From positions 186,001 to 250,000 of the forward strand of contig CAVRGW010000006.1 of assembly GCA_963720885.1 (NCBI GenBank): a stretch of 64,000 nt of DNA, in the 5' to 3' direction. Made by a program: the position numbers and the translations under genes. The stretch's first letter is position 1; every line of letters starts with the position of its first letter. The stretch is from DATLLN01 sp963720885 (GTDB taxonomy: Bacteria > Actinomycetota > Thermoleophilia > Gaiellales > JAICJC01). Positions 53,376 through 60,286 of this stretch are shown here, piece by piece. The notes below the pieces were generated by a model, which worked only from the letters and a program-made list of their open reading frames with translations, ran no database searches and was not told where the DNA came from.

Positions 53376-54605
53376 CTACCAAGACCCGGCCAGGGTCGCC
53401 AGCGCGCCCGCCAGGACGCCGATCGCACCGGCGACGTCGTCCTCGGCGGACAGCTCGTCGGGGCGGTGGCTGACGCCGCCGTTCAGGCTGCGGACGAACA
53501 GCATCCCGGCGTCCGCGCCCGCAGCGGCCAGCACGCCGGCGTCGTGGCCGGCGCCGGACGGCAGCTCGGCGACGGCGACCCCGGCCGCCGCCGCGGCATC
53601 GACCAGCGCTGCGCGGACGCGCTGGGACATCTGCACCGGGCCGCTCATCCACTGCCGGTCGAGATCGACGCTGCAACCGGTGCGCGATGCGACGGCCGCG
53701 GCGGATGCCTCGACCGCGTCCAGCAGCGCCTGCAGCCCGTCGTCCGTCGGCGCCCGGGCGTCGATCGCAAGCTCCACGCGGCCGGGCACGACGTTTGCGG
53801 CCGGACGGACGATCCGCACGTCGCCCGTGGTGACGACGGCTCCGGGGATCGCCAGGGCGGCATCGCGCAGCGCGATCGCGAGCTCGGCGGCGGCGAGAAA
53901 CGCGTCCCGGCGACCCGCCATCGGGGTCGTCCCCGCGTGGCCGGCGTCGCCATGGATGGTCGCCGTGTAGCCGGCCATCCCGGCGATCGAGCTGACGACC
54001 GCGTGACCGGTGGCCTCCCGCTCGAGCACCGGGCCTTGCTCCACATGCACCTCGACGAAGGTGCCGGGCAGCGGGCCGGCGACCGGCGGCCCCTCCAGGC
54101 CCAGCTCGTCCAGCGCATCGCGGATGCGGACACCGTCGGCGTCGGCCGACTCCAGCTCGTCCTCGGCCACCCGGCCGGAGACCGCCCGGCTGCCGAAGAA
54201 GCCGCGGCCGAAGCGCCAGCCCTCCTCGTCGCGGAAGGCGACGACGGCGAGCGGCGCGGCCAGCCGGGTGCCGCCCAGGACGGCAACGGACTCGAGTGCG
54301 ACCAGCACGCCCAGCGCGCCGTCGAACCGGCCGCCGCCGGGCACGGTGTCCAGGTGGGAGCCGGACCACACCTCGGGGACGCCGTCGCGGCTGCCCGGCC
54401 GGCGGGCGATCAGGTTGCCGACGGCGTCCCACGACACGGCCAGCCCCTCCTCCTCGCACCACTCCGCGACCAGCTCGCACGCGCGCTGCTCGTCGACCGA
54501 CAGCCCTGGCCGGGTGGTGCCGCCGCGCTCGGCGTCCGCCCCGATCTCCGCGAGCTGCGAGAGCCGCTCCATGGCCCGTGCAGCCCTGTCTGTGATGGTG
54601 TGCAT
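53376..54605 (-). CDS. M20 family amidohydrolase (allantoate/N-carbamoyl-amino acid type)
   Basis: 409-residue metal-dependent amidase/carbamoylase. PEVWSGSHLDTVPGGGRFDG gives the metal His and Asp, VVAFRDEEGWRFGRGFFGSR the catalytic Glu pair, FVEVHVEQGPVLE a family-typical His, a dimerisation lid IHGDAGHAGTTPMAGRRD, and LPSGAGHDAGVL near the C-terminus. It hydrolyses allantoate, ureidoglycolate or an N-carbamoyl amino acid, following ring opening by the gene at 51321. ATG 54605. First gene of the minus-strand operon (54605 to 48721); divergent from the SDR gene across 64 bases. Confidence 0.9.
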   Translation of the reverse strand: MHTITDRAARAMERLSQLAEIGADAERGGTTRPGLSVDEQRACELVAEWCEEEGLAVSWDAVGNLIARRPGSRDGVPEVWSGSHLDTVPGGGRFDGALGVLVALESVAVLGGTRLAAPLAVVAFRDEEGWRFGRGFFGSRAVSGRVAEDELESADADGVRIRDALDELGLEGPPVAGPLPGTFVEVHVEQGPVLEREATGHAVVSSIAGMAGYTATIHGDAGHAGTTPMAGRRDAFLAAAELAIALRDAALAIPGAVVTTGDVRIVRPAANVVPGRVELAIDARAPTDDGLQALLDAVEASAAAVASRTGCSVDLDRQWMSGPVQMSQRVRAALVDAAAAAGVAVAELPSGAGHDAGVLAAAGADAGMLFVRSLNGGVSHRPDELSAEDDVAGAIGVLAGALATLAGSW

Positions 54606-54638
54606 CGCGCCAGTCCCCGTGGTCTAGACTCGCGGCGA

Positions 54639-54656
54639 TCATAACCGTCGTGATGA
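54639..54656. promoter_or_regulatory. Operator candidate in the divergent amidase/SDR promoter
   Basis: TCATAAC-CGTC-GTGATGA, an inverted repeat with 6 of 7 positions matching and a 4-base spacer. The same layout (TCATAAC-N4-GTRAYGA) overlaps the TetR start at 53356. It is placed to regulate both the minus-strand amidase operon and the plus-strand SDR operon. Confidence 0.5.
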
Positions 54657-54669
54657 GGTGAGGAGTTCC

Positions 54670-55452
54670 ATGGATCTTGGTCTCGCAGGGTGTGTCGCGA
54701 TCGTCTCCGGATCCTCATCCGGCATGGGCCGCGCCGCCGCGCTGTCGCTGGCCCGCGAGGGCTGCAACGTCACGCTGTTCGCCCGCCGGCAGGAGCTGCT
54801 CGACACGGCGGTGGCCGAGATCGAGGGCCTCGGCTCGGGCGCCGGGGCGCTCGCCGTGGCCGGCGATTCGACCGACCCGGCGGCGCTGCGCGCGGCCGTC
54901 GACGGCACGCTTGAGCGGTTCGGCAAGATCGACATCGTCGTCAACAACACCGGCGGGCCGCCCGCCGGCGGGTTCGAGGACTTCGACGACGACGGCTGGC
55001 GCGCGGCCTGGGAGCTGACGCTGATGTCGACGCTCCGCCTGACGCGGCTGGCGTTGCCCGAGCTGCGCAAGAGCGGCCGCGGCAGGGTCGTGAACATCAC
55101 CTCGTCGGCCGTCAAGGAGCCCAACGAGGGGCTGCTGCTGTCGAACGTGTACCGGCCCGGCGTGACCGGCTGGGCGAAGTCGCTGTCGCAGGACGAGGGG
55201 CCGAACGGCATCACGGTCAACTGCATCGCGCCGGGCTACATCGACACCGACCGGATGAAGAACATCTACGCGATGGGCGACGACCCCGCCGGCGACCGCG
55301 CGCGGGACGAGGGCCTGATCCCCGCCCGCCGGTTCGGCGACCCCGCCGAGATCGGCGACGCCGTCACCTTCCTCTGCTCGACGCGCGCCGCGTACATCAA
55401 CGGGATCACGGTGCTGATCGACGGCGGGCTGGCCAAGGGGCTCCTGAGCTGA
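54670..55452 (+). CDS. Short-chain dehydrogenase/reductase (SDR)
   Basis: 260-residue SDR oxidoreductase. VAIVSGSSSGMGRAAALSLAR is the nucleotide-binding T/S-G-x-x-x-G-x-G motif, IDIVVNNTGGPPAGGF the N-N-x-G strand, VVNITSSAVKEP the catalytic Ser region and NVYRPGVTGWAKSLSQ holds Tyr but not the usual Y-x-x-x-K (Tyr-Arg-Pro-Gly-Val), so the catalytic Lys is replaced. AINGITVLIDGGLAKGLLS-like C-terminus. ATG 54670 with AGGAG upstream. First gene of the plus-strand operon under the operator candidate at 54639. Substrate unknown; the altered Y-x-x-x-K occurs in some 3-oxoacyl-ACP-reductase-like SDRs. Confidence 0.85.
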   Translation: MDLGLAGCVAIVSGSSSGMGRAAALSLAREGCNVTLFARRQELLDTAVAEIEGLGSGAGALAVAGDSTDPAALRAAVDGTLERFGKIDIVVNNTGGPPAGGFEDFDDDGWRAAWELTLMSTLRLTRLALPELRKSGRGRVVNITSSAVKEPNEGLLLSNVYRPGVTGWAKSLSQDEGPNGITVNCIAPGYIDTDRMKNIYAMGDDPAGDRARDEGLIPARRFGDPAEIGDAVTFLCSTRAAYINGITVLIDGGLAKGLLS

Positions 55453-56225
55453 GGCTCACGGAGAAGACGATCGTTGTCACCGGAGGCTCGTCCGGACTGG
55501 GCCGGGCGATGTCGCTGGCGTTCGCAGCCAGGGGCGCACACGTTGTCGTCGGTGACATCCGTACGGAGCCGCGCGAGGGCGGCGAGCCGACGGTCGACGT
55601 GATCGCCGGCGCCGGCGGAAGCGCGGAGTTCGTGCACACGGACGTTTCCTCCTGGGACGACGTCGATCGTCTGGTCGCGACGGCCACGGCCCGCACCGGA
55701 CGGCTGGACGTGATGGTGCCGAACGCGGTGCTCGCCGGCCGGCACTCGAAGGGTCTGCTGGAGACCGAACCCGAGGACTGGGAGGCGATCATGGCCGTCG
55801 GCCTGCGCGGCGTGTTCCTATGCTGCAAGCGAGCCGTGCAGCAGATGCTCGACCAAGAGCCGATCGCCGAGGCCCGCGGCCGGATCATCAACATCTCGTC
55901 CCAGCACGGGATGGTTGGACCGCCCGGCCACGTGGCATATGCAGCTGCGAAGGGCGGCGTGGTCAACCTCACCCGGCAGGTGGCGGTGGACTTCGGACCG
56001 CGCGGCATCATCGTCAACGCGATCGCACCGGGAAAGATCCTGACCACACCCATCGACGAGCCCGACTCCCCCGAGACCTTGGCGTACTCGCACGCCCGCA
56101 CGCCGTTTCCCCGGCTCGGCAGGCCCGAGGACGTCGCCGCGGCGGCGGTCTTCCTGGCCTCGGACGAGTGCTCCTACGTGAGCGGCGCCAACCTGCTGGT
56201 CGACGGCGGATGGATGGCCTACTGA
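55449..56225 (+). CDS. Short-chain dehydrogenase/reductase, apparent CTG start
   Basis: About 258 residues. The nucleotide-binding strand TEKTIVVTGGSSGLGRAMSL, then MVPNAVLAGRHSKGLLETEP, IINISSQHGMVGPPGHVAY and the catalytic-type AYAAAKGGVVNL, ending VDGGWMAY. No ATG, GTG or TTG stands before the glycine motif in the intergenic space; the nearest candidate is CTG at 55449, overlapping the previous stop. ATG 55509 would remove the cofactor motif. The sequence aligns closely with the SDR at 58597 (same SQHGMVG, RTPFPRLGR and VDGGWMAY blocks). Either a true CTG start or a small sequence error near 55445. Confidence 0.8.
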   Translation: MRLTEKTIVVTGGSSGLGRAMSLAFAARGAHVVVGDIRTEPREGGEPTVDVIAGAGGSAEFVHTDVSSWDDVDRLVATATARTGRLDVMVPNAVLAGRHSKGLLETEPEDWEAIMAVGLRGVFLCCKRAVQQMLDQEPIAEARGRIINISSQHGMVGPPGHVAYAAAKGGVVNLTRQVAVDFGPRGIIVNAIAPGKILTTPIDEPDSPETLAYSHARTPFPRLGRPEDVAAAAVFLASDECSYVSGANLLVDGGWMAY

Positions 56226-57172
56226 TGCGTGCGCTGGTCGTCCACGAACACGGCGCCGACCCGCGGGTCGAGGAGGACTGGCCGGAGCCGAAGCGCGGCG
56301 AGGGACAGGGGCTGGTCGAGATGGGCGCAGCCGGGCTGAACCCTGTCGACCTGGCGATCGCCTCCGGGCGCTTCTACGGCTACCGGCCGGATCCGCCGTT
56401 CGTCGCCGGCCGCGAGGGCATGGGCCGCGTGGTCGAGGGCACGTCGCTGGCGCCCGGCACCCGCGTCCAGACCCTGAAGGCGGTCGGCTCGATGGCGGAG
56501 CGGTTCGTCGCCGACGAGGCCGACCTGTGGGTGCTGCCCGACGGCGACGACGACGTCGCCGCGGCGGCCAGCGGCATCGCCGGCATCGCCGGCTGGTACG
56601 CGGTGCAGACCGGCGGGCTCCAGCGAACCGACCGGGTGCTCGTGCTCGGCGCGTCCGGGACCGTCGGGCTGGTGGCCGTGCAGGCGGCGCGGGTGCTGGG
56701 CGCGAGCCGCATCGTCGCGGCCGGCCGCGACCGCTCGCGGCTGGCGCGTGCCGGGGAGCTCGGCGCCGACGCAGTGGTGGAGCTCGGCGACGGCGATCTC
56801 GAGGAGACCTTCCGCGGCGCATTCCCCGACGGCGGCCCTGAGCTGGTGATCGACCCGCTGTGGGGCCCGCCGGCGCTTGCCGCGATGAACATCGCCGGCG
56901 ACGGCATGCGGCTCGTCAACTTCGGCCAGTCGGCCGGGGCGGAGATCAACCTGCCCTCCGCGACGGTCCGCGGCAAGCGGCTGCGGATCATCGGCCACTC
57001 GGTGTTCAGCATCCCGCTCGACGAGCTGGCCGCGGTCCACGCGGAACTGCTCGGGCACGTCCGCGACGGCTCGCTCGCGCTCGACGTGGAAACGGCGTCG
57101 CTGGCCGATGCGGCGGCGGCCTGGGAGCGCCAGAAGGCCGGCCCCCACACCAAGCTCGTCGTCACCCGCTGA
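56225..57172 (+). CDS. Zinc-less MDR oxidoreductase (quinone oxidoreductase-like)
   Basis: 315-residue medium-chain reductase. MRALVVHEHGADPRVEEDW opens the family; AAGLNPVDLAIASGRF replaces the catalytic-zinc Cys, so it is a zinc-free quinone oxidoreductase-type enzyme. FVAGREGMGRVVEG, RVLVLGASGTVGLVAVQAAR (NADPH motif) and LRIIGHSVFSIP follow. The ATG overlaps the SDR stop by one base. Last gene of the plus-strand trio; a repeat hairpin comes six bases after its stop and may end the transcript. Substrate unknown, probably an enone or alcohol intermediate. Confidence 0.87.
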   Translation: MRALVVHEHGADPRVEEDWPEPKRGEGQGLVEMGAAGLNPVDLAIASGRFYGYRPDPPFVAGREGMGRVVEGTSLAPGTRVQTLKAVGSMAERFVADEADLWVLPDGDDDVAAAASGIAGIAGWYAVQTGGLQRTDRVLVLGASGTVGLVAVQAARVLGASRIVAAGRDRSRLARAGELGADAVVELGDGDLEETFRGAFPDGGPELVIDPLWGPPALAAMNIAGDGMRLVNFGQSAGAEINLPSATVRGKRLRIIGHSVFSIPLDELAAVHAELLGHVRDGSLALDVETASLADAAAAWERQKAGPHTKLVVTR

Positions 57173-57177
57173 CCCAC

Positions 57178-57206
57178 GCAACAACGGGGTCAGACCCCTT
57201 TGTTGC
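57178..57206. repeat. GGGGTC palindrome with GCAACAA arms (copy)
   Basis: Same 29-base element as at 31627-31655: GCAACAA-C-GGGGTC, A, GACCCC-T-TTGTTGC. It starts six bases after the stop of the MDR gene, between convergent genes, and could act as a terminator. The gap 57173-57376 holds only this hairpin and the tandem repeat at 57233. Confidence 0.85.
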
Positions 57207-57232
57207 GCGCGCGGCTCGCGGGCTCGCGCGGG

Positions 57233-57304
57233 GGTGCCGGGCGCGGTGCCCGGCACGGTGCCGGGCTCGGTGCCGGGCTCGGTGCCGGGCACAGTGCCAG
57301 GGCC
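57233..57304. repeat. 12-bp tandem repeat, six units
   Basis: Units based on GGTGCCGGGCTC repeat head to tail six times: GGTGCCGGGCGC, GGTGCCCGGCAC, GGTGCCGGGCTC twice, GGTGCCGGGCAC and a decayed AGTGCCAGGGCC. Several units are palindromic by themselves (GTGCCCGGCAC), so a large secondary structure is possible. Lies 27 bases after the GGGGTC hairpin in the intergenic gap. Confidence 0.8.
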
Positions 57305-57376
57305 AACGCCGACCGCGCCCGAATCGTTGCGCTTCCGCGTGCCGCGCGACGAAGTCGTGACGCGCGTTCGCTTGCG

Positions 57377-58597
57377 CTACTCGCGGAAGAGGAACAGCGC
57401 CGGCGCGCGCGGGCGCAGGCAGTGCGTGCTGCTCATCGACTGGTGGTAGCCGCCGACGTCCATCATCGCGACGATGTCCCCCTCGCGCACCTCGGGCATC
57501 GGGTGCTCCTCCGCGAACAGGTCGTCCCCCTCGTTGATGTGACCGGCGATGGTGACGGCCGCGGCCACCGGCGCGTCCACCGCGCGGGCCAGGACGATGT
57601 CCGGCGACACGCCGTAGATGAACTTGTCCGGCATGACGTTCCACCCCGCGTTCAGGCCGACGAACACCACGCCCAGCCGATCCTCGACGGTGACCACCTC
57701 GCACAGCAGGACGGCCGAGTCCTTGACCAGGTAGTCGCCGGGCTCGCAGGAGACGGTGACGCCCAGCCGGTCGAGGTGCCGGGCGAGGATCCCCGCGTAC
57801 GCCTCGAGGTCGAGCGGCTGCTCGCCGGGCGCCTGGGGCAGGCCGAGGCCGCCGCCCGTGTTGACCTCCCGGATCGGACAGCCAGCGTCGACCAGGTTGC
57901 CGACGATCTCGGCGGCCACCTCGACCGCCTCCTCGAACCCCTCCAGCCCATCGTCCAGGAAGCCGTCGCCGACGTGCATGTGGACGACGTCGATCGCCAG
58001 GTCGTACTCCTCGGCGATCGCCAGCGCCTCGTCGAGCTGCTCCTCGTAGATGCCGAACTTGGTCGGTCGCTCGCCGCTGTACAGCGTCTCGCCGGAGCCC
58101 GAGTACGCACCGCCCGCGCGCGGGTTCACGCGCAGCCCGACCGCCGTACCCGGGGCGAGCCTGCCGTACCGCCGGAGCTGGCTCAGCAGGTCGACGTTCA
58201 TGTGCACCTCGCGGTCGATCACCGCCTGCATGTCCCGGTCGGTCAGGTTCGTCCCGGTGAAGCTGATGGCGCCCGGCGCGAACCCCTCCTCCAGCGCCAG
58301 CTCGACCTCGCCCGGCGAGCTGGCGTCGATGCCGGCGCCCAGGTCGCGGATCACCTCGAGTACGTCGGGATGGTGGTTGGCCTTGACCGCGAAGCGCACC
58401 AGGGCGTCCAGCCCGGCAGCGTCCAGCGTCTCCCGCAGGTCGCGCAGCTTGTCCGCGATCCGGTCGAGGTCGTACACGTAGAGCGGGGTGCCGTGCGACC
58501 GCGCCAGCCGCTCGGCGTCACGTCCGGCGATCAGCAGCCGGCCGTCGGCGATCTCCAGCCCGTCGCGCAGCCAGAAGAACCGGTCGGTGAGGGCCAT
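57377..58597 (-). CDS. Fold-type III PLP decarboxylase-like protein (diaminopimelate decarboxylase family)
   Basis: 406-residue alanine racemase-fold enzyme. RFAVKANHHPDVL carries the PLP-binding Lys, VHMHVGDGFLDD the H-x-G loop, REVNTGGGLGLPQAPGE the phosphate-binding G-G-G, CEPGDYLVKDSAVL the E-P-G motif and GGYHQSMSSTHCLRPRAP the C-terminal Tyr-equivalent region. Two unusual points: E-P-G is followed by Asp rather than Arg, and the usual G-P-x-C-E-S-x-D has become AGHINEGDDLF, without the catalytic Cys. So lysine biosynthesis is unlikely; another amino acid or amine is probable. ATG 58597 overlaps the SDR stop by one base. Confidence 0.85.
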   Translation of the reverse strand: MALTDRFFWLRDGLEIADGRLLIAGRDAERLARSHGTPLYVYDLDRIADKLRDLRETLDAAGLDALVRFAVKANHHPDVLEVIRDLGAGIDASSPGEVELALEEGFAPGAISFTGTNLTDRDMQAVIDREVHMNVDLLSQLRRYGRLAPGTAVGLRVNPRAGGAYSGSGETLYSGERPTKFGIYEEQLDEALAIAEEYDLAIDVVHMHVGDGFLDDGLEGFEEAVEVAAEIVGNLVDAGCPIREVNTGGGLGLPQAPGEQPLDLEAYAGILARHLDRLGVTVSCEPGDYLVKDSAVLLCEVVTVEDRLGVVFVGLNAGWNVMPDKFIYGVSPDIVLARAVDAPVAAAVTIAGHINEGDDLFAEEHPMPEVREGDIVAMMDVGGYHQSMSSTHCLRPRAPALFLFRE

Positions 58598-59367
58598 CAG
58601 TAGGCCATCCAGCCGCCGTCGACCATCAGGTTCGTCCCGCTGACGTAGCTGGCCTCGTTGGCCAGGAACGCAACGGCCGCGGCGACATCCTCCGAACGGC
58701 CGAGCCGCGGGAACGGCGTCCGCGACTTCACGTACGCCAGCCCCCGCTCCTCGGCGCTCAGGTCGCCCGGCGTGCCGGTGACGATCTTGCCCGGCGCCAC
58801 GGCGTTGCAGAGGATTCCCTGCGGCCCGTAGTCGACGGCGATCTGCCGCGTCATCTGGATCAGCCCGCCCTTGCCCACGCTGTAGGTGAAGTGCCCCGGG
58901 CAGCCGACCATGCCGTGCTGCGACGTGATGTTGACGATCCGCCCGCGCGCGTCGCCGACCGGCTCCTGCGTCAGCATCTGGCGGACGGCCGCCCGGCACA
59001 GCAGGTACGGCCCGCGCAGGTTGACGGCCATCATCGCGTCCCAGTCCGCCGGCTCGGTGTCGAGCAGCGCCTTCGAGTGGTCGCCCGCCAGCACGGCGTT
59101 GTTGACCAGCAGGTCGAGCGAGCCGGTGCGCTCGACGGCGGCGGCGACCAGCGCGTCGCAGGCGGCGGGGTCGGAGACGTCGGCGTGGACGTACACGGCG
59201 CTGCCTTCGGCGGCCCGGATCACCTCGTCGGTCGGCTCGCCGCCGGTGATCGGGTCACGCCGGATGTCGGCCGCGAGAACGTCGAATCCGTCGGCCGCCA
59301 GGCGGATCGCGATCGCCCGCCCGATGCCCGATGCGGCGCCCGTCACGATGGCGCTTCTAAGGCTCAT
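58597..59367 (-). CDS. Short-chain dehydrogenase/reductase, paralogue of the 55449 gene
   Basis: 256-residue SDR: RSAIVTGAASGIGRAIAIRL (cofactor motif), LDLLVNNAVLAGDHSKALLD, RIVNITSQHGMVGCPGHFTY, FTYSVGKGGLIQM (catalytic Tyr-x-x-x-Lys) and the ending SGTNLMVDGGWMAY. ATG 59367 has AAAGGGG seven bases upstream, better than GTG 59373. Close to the protein at 55449 over the whole length, pointing to gene duplication within the island. It forms a unit with the decarboxylase-like gene downstream and is divergent from the second TudS-like gene over about 30 bases. Confidence 0.9.
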   Translation of the reverse strand: MSLRSAIVTGAASGIGRAIAIRLAADGFDVLAADIRRDPITGGEPTDEVIRAAEGSAVYVHADVSDPAACDALVAAAVERTGSLDLLVNNAVLAGDHSKALLDTEPADWDAMMAVNLRGPYLLCRAAVRQMLTQEPVGDARGRIVNITSQHGMVGCPGHFTYSVGKGGLIQMTRQIAVDYGPQGILCNAVAPGKIVTGTPGDLSAEERGLAYVKSRTPFPRLGRSEDVAAAVAFLANEASYVSGTNLMVDGGWMAY

Positions 59368-59399
59368 TCGCACCCCTTTGCTGTTTGTAGACTGCCGGA

Positions 59400-59946
59400 A
59401 TGCCCGGCGTCGCGTTCGTTGCCCACTGCCTGCTCAACCAGAACTCGAAGACCGAAGGCGGCGCCCGCTGCCCGGGGGTCTACTCGCCGCTGGTGGAGGA
59501 GATCCGCGCCCGCGGCTGGCGGCTCGAGCAGATGCCCTGCCCCGAACTGGCCTTCACCGGCCTCAACCGCTTCTGGGCGGTCAAGGAGCAGCTGGACACC
59601 GCAGCCTACCGGCGCCACTGCCGACGGCTCGCCGCGGCCGTCGCCGGCGCGGTCGCCGTCCACGTTGCCCGAGGTGACGACGTGATCATCGTCGGCATCG
59701 AGGGCAGTCCGTCGATGGGCGTCCACGTGACCAGCTCCGATCCGCAGCTGCGTGGTCGGCCCGACCTGGTCGGACGACGCGTCCGAGCTGTCGCCGGGCA
59801 GCGGCATCTTCATGGAGGAGCTCGTTGCCGAGCTCGAAGAACGGGGCGTTGAGGCGCCACGGGCGATGGGCATCTCCCATCAGCTGCCGACCCACGACGA
59901 GGCGGTCGAGCGCGAGCGCCTGGCCGCGCTGATGGAGGGCGGCTGA
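59400..59946 (+). CDS. TudS/DUF523-like cysteine protein, copy 2 (one frameshift)
   Basis: Paralogue of the gene at 49025. ATG 59400 frame: VAHCLLNQNSKTEGGARCPG, LEQMPCPELAFTGLNRFWAV, and VGIEGSPSMGVHVTSSDPQ, with Cys10, Cys24, Cys47 and Cys74 kept. At about 59758-59775 the frame changes; the next frame reads SDDASELSPGSGIFMEELVA and ends MEGG at 59946. The joined protein is about 182 residues, the same as copy 1, so a single extra base is the likely cause. The downstream partner gene starts at the very next base. Proposed function as for copy 1. Confidence 0.75.
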
Positions 59947-60282
59947 GTGGAGCTCGACGCCAGGTGCCTGCGGGTCGCGATCGTCCAGGGCGAGCTGCTG
60001 AATCCTGGCGGCAAGGTCGATGCGCTGACCGTGCTCGAGGAGGAGATCTGGGGTGCGATTCAGCTCCCCGCGGACGACTATCCGGACGACGTCGCGGAGC
60101 CGCTGCTCGATCAGGTGGCCGAGCAGGCCGAGGAGTTCGCCCGGCACGGCTACCGGCTGGTGCTGATCGGCGACCGGGCCGGCCTGACAGAGGCACTTGC
60201 TCGCCACGGCGTCCCCGAGCCGCCGTCGATCGACCCGGCCGGCGAGGACGAGCTGCGGGCGTTCCTGGCCGGGGTCGGCTGA
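59947..60282 (+). CDS. Small partner of TudS-like protein, copy 2
   Basis: 111-residue alpha/beta protein homologous to the gene at 48721. RVAIVQGELLNPGGKVDALT, EEIWGAIQLPADDYPDDV, LLDQVAEQAEEFARHGYRLV and LIGDRAGLTEAL align with NPADGRTD, WGVVALG, IVDQVVTFIDDGYLVVL in copy 1. GTG 59947 directly abuts the stop of the TudS-like gene. Conservation of the gene pair in two operons suggests that the two proteins work together. Unknown fold assignment; it looks like a minimal Rossmann or flavodoxin-like unit with no clear cofactor motif. Confidence 0.8.
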   Translation: MELDARCLRVAIVQGELLNPGGKVDALTVLEEEIWGAIQLPADDYPDDVAEPLLDQVAEQAEEFARHGYRLVLIGDRAGLTEALARHGVPEPPSIDPAGEDELRAFLAGVG

Positions 60283-60286
60283 CCGC

